NCBI GenBank assembly: GCA_035708745.1
Contig: DASTFJ010000197.1
Span: forward strand, 1-9,825
Direction of reading: 5' to 3'
DNA: 9,825 nt
Origin: JAMLHN01 sp035708745
GTDB lineage: Bacteria > Chloroflexota > Chloroflexia > Thermomicrobiales > UBA6265
Shown here: piece by piece, positions 5,886-9,825 of the stretch
Numbering within the stretch: position 1 is the stretch's first letter
How the letters are laid out: each line of letters opens with the position of its first letter
Notes under the pieces: model-generated
Seen by the model: only the letters and a program-made list of their open reading frames with translations
What the model was told of the DNA's origin: nothing
The model's database searches: none
Program-made: the position numbers and the translations under genes

Positions 5886-7634
5886 ATGACCAGCAGAATC
5901 GAACCGACTCCCCTTACCGCCAGATTCGAACCCGCTTCGCGCCCAAGGCAGATCGAGCATGCATCCCAGGCTGGGTTTCTCGCGGCGGTGATCATGGTGG
6001 CCGCCCAGCTCATCTGGCGGCTCAACTGGTCGCAAAACGGGGTGGTGCAGGCCTTTCCCGAATTCATCGTCGCGGCGGTCTCACGCCTCACCCCGCTTTC
6101 GGTCTTTGGGGCGGCTACCGAGAACTACGGCAGTTTCGCCAAAAAGGCGCTGCTGGTCACGATCGTGCTGGGCATCGGCGCGGTCGGCATGTGGGGCGGC
6201 AAGATCGCCGGCATCCTGGCGCAGCGGATCGGCACGAGCTTTCTGGGACGGTTCGTCTCCGGTCTGATCGTGGCGGCGGCGTTGCTGCTCTTCACCCTCG
6301 TCGTCATCATGCCAATCGCCAATCTCGGCGCCTTCGCCCGTGAGAGCTCCTATACCAACGACATCCTGACCCAGCTCGTCGTCACCTTCGGCATCTATGC
6401 GCTGGTTTGGGCGGTCTTTACGGACGAGCTGTTCGAATCCGAACCCGATTACACCCGCGAGCACACCTCACGCCGGGCATTTCTGCTCGATGCCGTCACG
6501 CTGGCCGGGGTGGTGGTCGCGGCTGGCACGATCTGGCGGCTGGTCAACCCACGCATGCCGAAGGTGTCCGATACCGCGTCGCAACAGACGGTGAACGATA
6601 TCGTGGCCACCCAGCGCGCCGCCCAGGGCCACCCGCTGAACACGCCGGTCCCGACCGTGACCACGCAGGACACGGCCATGCTCACCAGCGATCTGGCGAT
6701 CCAGGACGAGGTCGATCCGATCGCGCTCTTCCAGCAGCTCGACGCCGACGACATCATCACCCCGGTATTGACCGCCACCCCCGACTTCTATCACGTTTCC
6801 AAGAACATCATCGACCCGACCGTCAGCGCTGACGGCTGGTCGCTGACGATCAAGGGTTTGGTCGATAAGGAGATGACGTATACCCACGACCAGCTCATGG
6901 AGCGTGCTACCACCCAGCGGATCACCACGCTCTGCTGCATTTCCAACCAGCTCAATGGCGATCTGATCAGCACCGCGCAATGGACCGCGGTGCCGCTGAT
7001 CGACCTGCTGAACGAAGCCGGCGTCAAAGACGGCGCGGTCGATCTGAAGTTCCACGCCGCCGACGACTACGAGGACTCCGTATCGATCGAAGTCGGCACG
7101 AGCGAAAACAACATGGTGGTCGTCGGGATGAACGGCGAGCCCCTGACCGACGATCACGGGTTCCCCGCCCGCCTGATCATTCCCAACATCTACGGAATGA
7201 AGAACGTCAAATGGATCGACACCATCGAGGTGGTCGACAACGACTTCAAGGGTTATTGGGAAGAGCAGGGCTGGAGCGACACCGCGGTCGTGAATATCTG
7301 GGGGCGGATCGATCACCCGGAGAACCGCGAGGATATCCCCGCCGGCAAGCAGACCCTCACCGGGGTGGCCGCGGCCGGCGCCCGCGATGTCTCCCGGGTG
7401 GAAGTGACCCTGGACGACACCGAAAGCTGGACCGACGCCATTCTCGAGCCGGCGCTCAATCCGCCCTTCACCTGGGTGCGCTGGGCGCTGCCGGTCGACC
7501 TGAAGGAAGGCGACTACAAGATGCGCATCCGCGTGACCGATGGCGACGGCAATGTGATGGACGTCACCGACCGTTCACCGTTGCCCGATGGCGCCACTGG
7601 CTGGCCCCGCCGGACCGTGCATGTGAAGGGGTAG
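5886..7634 (+). CDS. Membrane-anchored sulfite-oxidase-family molybdopterin oxidoreductase
   Basis: The product has 582 residues; the ATG at 5886 has GAGGA with a 7-nt spacer. Residues 1-180 contain about four or five hydrophobic membrane segments (roughly 29-46, 87-113, 121-147, 160-179). At 195-200 comes SRRAFL, followed by hydrophobic residues to about 218, so an internal Tat-type segment precedes the catalytic part. Residues about 300-455 are the sulfite-oxidase/YedY-like molybdopterin domain. The TTLCCISN motif fits the TLxCxxN signature, which makes C351 the probable Mo-ligand Cys, with C350 beside it. IYGMKNVKWIDTIEVVD and GYWEEQGW are typical of the end of that domain. Residues about 465-580 resemble the Mo-co dimerisation domain, with GVAAAGARDVSRVEVTLDD and a TGWPRRTVHV ending. 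The catalytic domain probably faces outward. No haem CxxCH motif is present, so electrons must pass to a separate carrier or through the membrane part. The substrate cannot be read from the sequence; sulfite is only one option. Confidence 0.85.
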   Translation: MTSRIEPTPLTARFEPASRPRQIEHASQAGFLAAVIMVAAQLIWRLNWSQNGVVQAFPEFIVAAVSRLTPLSVFGAATENYGSFAKKALLVTIVLGIGAVGMWGGKIAGILAQRIGTSFLGRFVSGLIVAAALLLFTLVVIMPIANLGAFARESSYTNDILTQLVVTFGIYALVWAVFTDELFESEPDYTREHTSRRAFLLDAVTLAGVVVAAGTIWRLVNPRMPKVSDTASQQTVNDIVATQRAAQGHPLNTPVPTVTTQDTAMLTSDLAIQDEVDPIALFQQLDADDIITPVLTATPDFYHVSKNIIDPTVSADGWSLTIKGLVDKEMTYTHDQLMERATTQRITTLCCISNQLNGDLISTAQWTAVPLIDLLNEAGVKDGAVDLKFHAADDYEDSVSIEVGTSENNMVVVGMNGEPLTDDHGFPARLIIPNIYGMKNVKWIDTIEVVDNDFKGYWEEQGWSDTAVVNIWGRIDHPENREDIPAGKQTLTGVAAAGARDVSRVEVTLDDTESWTDAILEPALNPPFTWVRWALPVDLKEGDYKMRIRVTDGDGNVMDVTDRSPLPDGATGWPRRTVHVKG

Positions 7635-7638
7635 AACG

Positions 7639-7701
7639 GGGTCCTGAGCCCTGAGACGAGGGTCAAGGGTCCAGAGTCCAGGGCTGACTGCTGACTGCCA
7701 A
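7639..7701. repeat. Degenerate heptamer tandem repeat (nine units)
   Basis: Nine consecutive 7-nt units run from just after the molybdoenzyme stop: GGGTCCT, GAGCCCT, GAGACGA, GGGTCAA, GGGTCCA, GAGTCCA, GGGCTGA, CTGCTGA, CTGCCAA. Shorter matches in the opposite orientation (CTCCAGC-CTCCGGA-CTCCAGC) continue at about 7737-7757. Resembles the short tandem heptamer repeats known between genes in some bacteria. Confidence 0.65.
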
Positions 7702-7763
7702 TTTCGGCGTGCTGCGTGCTGCAAAACGTTTCAGTACTCCAGCCTCCGGACTCCAGCGCTACG

Positions 7764-7801
7764 AAAACCGCCGTCCCGGACGAACCGGGGCGGCGGTTTT
7801 T
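7764..7801. terminator. Bidirectional intrinsic terminator between the molybdoenzyme gene and mscL
   Basis: A 12-bp stem (7768-7779 with 7785-7796, one G-T pair) closes the loop ACGAA. It is flanked by AAAA on the left and TTTTT on the right, so it can end transcripts from both convergent genes. It lies 13 nt past the mscL stop and about 130 nt past the molybdoenzyme stop. Confidence 0.9.
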
Positions 7802-7813
7802 GCGTGTGCGCGG

Positions 7814-8251
7814 TTAGGCGTTCTTGGGTGCGCCCGGCCCCGCATTGCCAGTGAGCTCTATGCCGCAGAAGGCGCAGCGCGTGGCCGCAATGGGGATTAT
7901 GCTCAGGCACTCCGGGCACTGCTTGGTTTCCGCATCCGGCGTCCCTTTGCCTTCTTCGATCCGCGCCATCATCATGTTCATCGGCTTCACGACCACGAAA
8001 TAGATCGCCGCCGCCACCAGCAGGAAGTTGATGAGCGCGGTGATGAAGTTTCCGTAGGTGATGGTGGAATCGCGGATCGAGATGGTCAGGTCGGAGAAAT
8101 CGGGCTTGCCGACGATGGCCGCGAGGATCGGATTGATGATGTCCTCCACCAGCGAGTTGACCACCAAGGTGAACGCGGCGCCGATCACGACCGCGACGGC
8201 GAGGTCGATGACATTGCCGCGCATGATGAACTTTCGGAATCCGTCGAACAT
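7814..8251 (-). CDS. mscL: Large-conductance mechanosensitive channel MscL with C-terminal zinc ribbon
   Basis: The 145-residue protein opens a pore in the cytoplasmic membrane under tension, releasing solutes after hypo-osmotic shock. The N-terminus MFDGFRKFIMRGNVIDLAVAVVIGAAF is the MscL signature, covering the S1 amphipathic helix and TM1 (about 14-40). The loop at 48-66 faces outward. TM2 is about 66-88, ending in VVVKPMNMMMARIEE. In place of the usual short helix, the tail carries CPEC (112-115) and CAFC (126-129), a four-Cys zinc-ribbon arrangement of the cytoplasmic end. The ATG at 8251 has AGGAGG with a 10-nt spacer and aligns with known MscL starts; a longer frame reaching 8317 is not needed. 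It is convergent with the molybdoenzyme gene and shares its terminator. The gap of 170 nt to the upstream thiY-like gene contains its own promoter candidate. Confidence 0.95.
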   Translation of the reverse strand: MFDGFRKFIMRGNVIDLAVAVVIGAAFTLVVNSLVEDIINPILAAIVGKPDFSDLTISIRDSTITYGNFITALINFLLVAAAIYFVVVKPMNMMMARIEEGKGTPDAETKQCPECLSIIPIAATRCAFCGIELTGNAGPGAPKNA

Positions 8252-8321
8252 GCCCGTTCCGCCTCCTTGCGAAGCCCAACTGCCGGATCCGCTCGTCCGT
8301 ACAGGTGTCATTGGCAATGCT

Positions 8322-8351
8322 AGCGTAGCAAAGAGTTCCCCAACACGTGAA
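8322..8351 (-). promoter_or_regulatory. Candidate mscL promoter
   Basis: Minus-strand TTCACG (8351-8346), an 18-bp spacer, and TACGCT (8327-8322). The predicted start is near 8315, about 63 nt before the mscL ATG. The -35 is a 4 of 6 match. The -10 hexamer is the one seen before three other minus-strand genes here. Confidence 0.4.
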
Positions 8352-8421
8352 ATTATCCGCCAATGGTCCCATGCAACGCGCCAGGCGCGCGACCCCGCCG
8401 GTCGAGAATCCTGCGTACGGA

Positions 8422-9456
8422 TCAGGGGCCAGCGACCGGGCTGGCCGCCGGCGTCGCCAGCGGCAACAGCGTGCTATCGAATGCGGTGAGCTCGTTCAGA
8501 TCGGCTGGAATGAGCTCGGCCTGCTTCATCCAGGCGGCGTACGCGGACCAGCGCTCGGCCGATTGGGCGCCGTAACGCCCTTCCGGATCGAGCCAGACCC
8601 CGGCCAGCAAGCCAATGCCCAGCTGCTCCACCTGCTCGTCGAGCTCTGGATACGCCTGCTTCATTGCGGCAATGGCGGCATCCGGGTCGGCGATCGCATC
8701 GAGATAGCCCCGCTCGATGGCGCCCAGCAGCGCGCTGATCTGCTCCGGAGACGACGCGATCTTCTCCTCGCTCGCCACCATCACCAGCTCGTAGTAGTCG
8801 GGCACGCCCCATTCTTCCACTCGCAGCATGGTGACTGGATAGCCTTCCTGCTCGGCCAGAATCGTTTCATGCGTCCAGTAGGCGCCCATGACCGCATCGG
8901 TCTGCCCGGAGATCAGCGCCGGCACCAGATTGAAATCGACATTGATCAGGGAGATATCCTCGATCGAGGCGCCGTCATTGGTCAGCATGGTAGTCAGAAA
9001 CGCCTCCTGACTGGGAATGCCGGGATAGCCAACGGTCGTGCCAACCAGATCGGCCGGCCGCTCGATGCCACTGCTTTCCAGCGCCATCACCCCCATCAGC
9101 GGATGCTGCACCAGCGCCGCCACACTGACGACCGGCACCTTCTCGGCTCGGGCCAGCAGCACGTCGGTTTGATAGGAGATGCCGAAATCGTCCCGCCCGG
9201 CTCCGACCGTTTGCAGGACGACCGTCGGATCGGACGGCGTATAGAGCTCGACCTCGAGTCCCGCCTCGGAGAAATACCCGCGCTCTTGCGCGAGGTAGAG
9301 CCCAGCGTGATTCGCGTTGGGATACCAGTCGAGCGCAATCGAGACTTTTTGGCGGTCCTGCGCGGCGGTGAAGCGCGGATTCGCGCTGACCGCAGTTGCG
9401 CCCAGCGCAGCCAGACCGCCGAGCACCCGGCGGCGGGACAGGAATGGCGATGGCAC
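8422..9456 (-). CDS. ThiY-type ABC transporter substrate-binding protein for a thiamine pyrimidine precursor
   Basis: This 344-residue protein belongs to the NMT1/THI5-like family. ThiY relatives capture formylaminopyrimidine, a thiamine degradation product, for the ThiXYZ importer. The hallmark segment LDWYPNANHAGLY is at 42-54, followed by GYFSEAGLEVELY and the periplasmic-binding fold, with TVGYPGIPSQEAFL near 141-154. The leader SRRRVLGGLAALGA (7-20) is a Tat-type signal. No lipobox Cys follows it, so the mature protein is probably soluble or uses another anchor. The GTG at 9456 is chosen as start because GAGGAG lies 8 nt upstream. The ATG at 9510 in the same frame falls inside the riboswitch-linked terminator and would place extra residues before the leader. 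The TPP riboswitch just upstream independently supports a thiamine role. The permease and ATPase are not adjacent within the window, so they may be encoded elsewhere. Assignment to ThiY rather than another NMT1-like binder rests on the motif plus the riboswitch. Confidence 0.85.
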   Translation of the reverse strand: MPSPFLSRRRVLGGLAALGATAVSANPRFTAAQDRQKVSIALDWYPNANHAGLYLAQERGYFSEAGLEVELYTPSDPTVVLQTVGAGRDDFGISYQTDVLLARAEKVPVVSVAALVQHPLMGVMALESSGIERPADLVGTTVGYPGIPSQEAFLTTMLTNDGASIEDISLINVDFNLVPALISGQTDAVMGAYWTHETILAEQEGYPVTMLRVEEWGVPDYYELVMVASEEKIASSPEQISALLGAIERGYLDAIADPDAAIAAMKQAYPELDEQVEQLGIGLLAGVWLDPEGRYGAQSAERWSAYAAWMKQAELIPADLNELTAFDSTLLPLATPAASPVAGP

Positions 9457-9492
9457 GATGCATGCTCCTCTCACGAACGGTCCGCGGGAACG

Positions 9493-9525
9493 AAAAACGG
9501 CGCATCGCAACGAGCGTACGCGCCG
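9493..9525 (-). terminator. Riboswitch-controlled intrinsic terminator
   Basis: On the minus strand CGGCGCGT-A-CGC pairs with GCG-ATGCGCCG (9525-9498), an 11-bp stem with one bulged A and a UCGUU loop, followed directly by TTTTT (9497-9493). It lies between the TPP aptamer and the start codon at 9456, where a transcription-attenuation platform is expected. The exact antiterminator pairing was not resolved. Confidence 0.75.
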
Positions 9526-9547
9526 GGAGGGTCATGGTCTGATGATT

Positions 9548-9636
9548 CGCGATCCCTGCGCGGGGATTATCCCGATCAGGTTCAACGGTCGGCGAAATCC
9601 TCTCGCCCTCTCAGCCCGGCCCTCCGAGCTCCCGTT
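9548..9636 (-). ncRNA. TPP riboswitch (THI element)
   Basis: The minus strand carries all the conserved TPP aptamer blocks in order: GGGAGCTCGG, GGGCTGAGAGGG (CTGAGA at 9614-9609), ACCGTTGAACCTGATC (core at 9583-9574), GGGATAATCCC (9573-9563) and CGCAGGGA (9560-9553). UUCG near 9640 can pair with CGAA near 9548 as part of the outer P1 stem. The family binds thiamine pyrophosphate and turns off downstream expression. Here it precedes the ThiY-type gene by about 90 nt, with a terminator in between, so TPP is expected to stop transcription before the gene. Confidence 0.95.
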
Positions 9637-9662
9637 CGAACAGCATTCGATTGTTGAGCGCC

Positions 9663-9692
9663 AGCGTAGATGAGGAGCTGGGGAAAAAGCAA
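9663..9692 (-). promoter_or_regulatory. Candidate promoter of the TPP riboswitch and thiY-like gene
   Basis: Minus-strand TTGCTT (9692-9687), an 18-bp spacer, and TACGCT (9668-9663). The predicted start near 9656 is about 20 nt before the aptamer. Both hexamers are identical to those before the LPATG protein gene. Confidence 0.5.
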
Positions 9693-9825
9693 TAGGCCAT
9701 AGAATGTCTACACTGAGCTCGGGGGAGTGGCGATCTCCGCAAGGCACGGAATCCCAGCGCCCCGACTTGGGTGTCGAAGAGAGGTTTCGACCACTTCGCT
9801 CTTTTCAGTCATGATCGCGCGCCTG
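9693..9825. other. Right-edge region without a supported gene
   Basis: A minus-strand frame is open from the edge to a TAG at 9708-9710, with an internal ATG at 9812, but it has no ribosome binding site and no recognisable family, so it may be a gene tail or nothing. A hairpin at 9771-9794 (8 bp with one bulged C) is followed on the plus strand by a T-rich stretch. It looks like a plus-strand terminator, yet no plus-strand gene ends here. Confidence 0.4.

Noticed and set aside
6468..7316. 282-residue minus-strand ORF opposite the molybdoenzyme
   Set aside because: Antisense frame to a well-supported catalytic domain; no motif of its own.
8347..9657. 436-residue plus-strand ORF, longer than the thiY-like gene it overlaps
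   Set aside because: It is antisense to a clear substrate-binding protein and to the riboswitch, has no recognisable domain and is Arg/His/Gln-rich as expected for a high-GC shadow frame.
1..9825. CRISPR array, insertion sequence, transposase, rRNA or phage genes
   Set aside because: No regularly spaced repeats, transposase-like reading frame, terminal inverted repeats or RNA gene signatures were found; the only tandem repeats are the short heptamer tracts.

Overview
The window is high-GC bacterial DNA with a mixed-strand layout. The gene set best fits a Chloroflexota lineage, probably class Thermomicrobia/Thermomicrobiales. Grounds are an AfsR/SARP-like regulator with TPR repeats, a Rex repressor, MscL with a zinc-ribbon tail, and several small Tat-exported proteins, one with the leader signature FDELSRRFATRQTRR that I associate with that group. 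This assignment is inference from gene content; there is no rRNA or phylogenetic marker here. Most long opposite-strand reading frames are shadows caused by the base composition.

Left block (1-3790, minus strand). A 976-residue SARP-like STAND regulator (860-3790) is followed downstream by two small cysteine-rich genes. One is an unrecognised 90-residue protein with six Cys in its last 26 residues (299-571). The other is a Tat-exported protein with a knottin-like cysteine pattern, cut by the left edge (1-221). Between the regulator and the small genes lies a 9-bp direct repeat with an 11-bp period, ending 8 bp before a -10-like hexamer. This is the geometry of characterised SARP operators, so the regulator plausibly drives the small-gene pair. 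It is the most interesting signal in the window.

Middle (3791-7634). A weak 60-codon plus-strand ORF (3905-4087) and a strong hairpin terminator lie beside a minus-strand Tat-exported protein with a His-rich linker and an LPATG sorting-type tail (4152-4532). Diverging from it is rex (4912-5565), whose own promoter carries a Rex-box-like sequence at the likely start site. A 320-bp spacer with degenerate heptamer repeats leads to a membrane-anchored sulfite-oxidase-type molybdopterin enzyme (5886-7634). In that enzyme an internal Tat motif precedes the molybdenum domain.

Right block (7635-9825). A second heptamer tract and a bidirectional terminator separate the molybdoenzyme from convergent mscL (7814-8251). 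Further right is a ThiY-type thiamine-precursor binding protein (8422-9456, minus). It is preceded by a complete TPP riboswitch, an intrinsic terminator as expression platform, and a candidate promoter. No thiamine transport permease or ATPase is inside the window.

A -10-like hexamer TACGCT, with 17-18 bp to a plausible -35 or regulator site, occurs upstream of four separate minus-strand genes and may be a local promoter signature.
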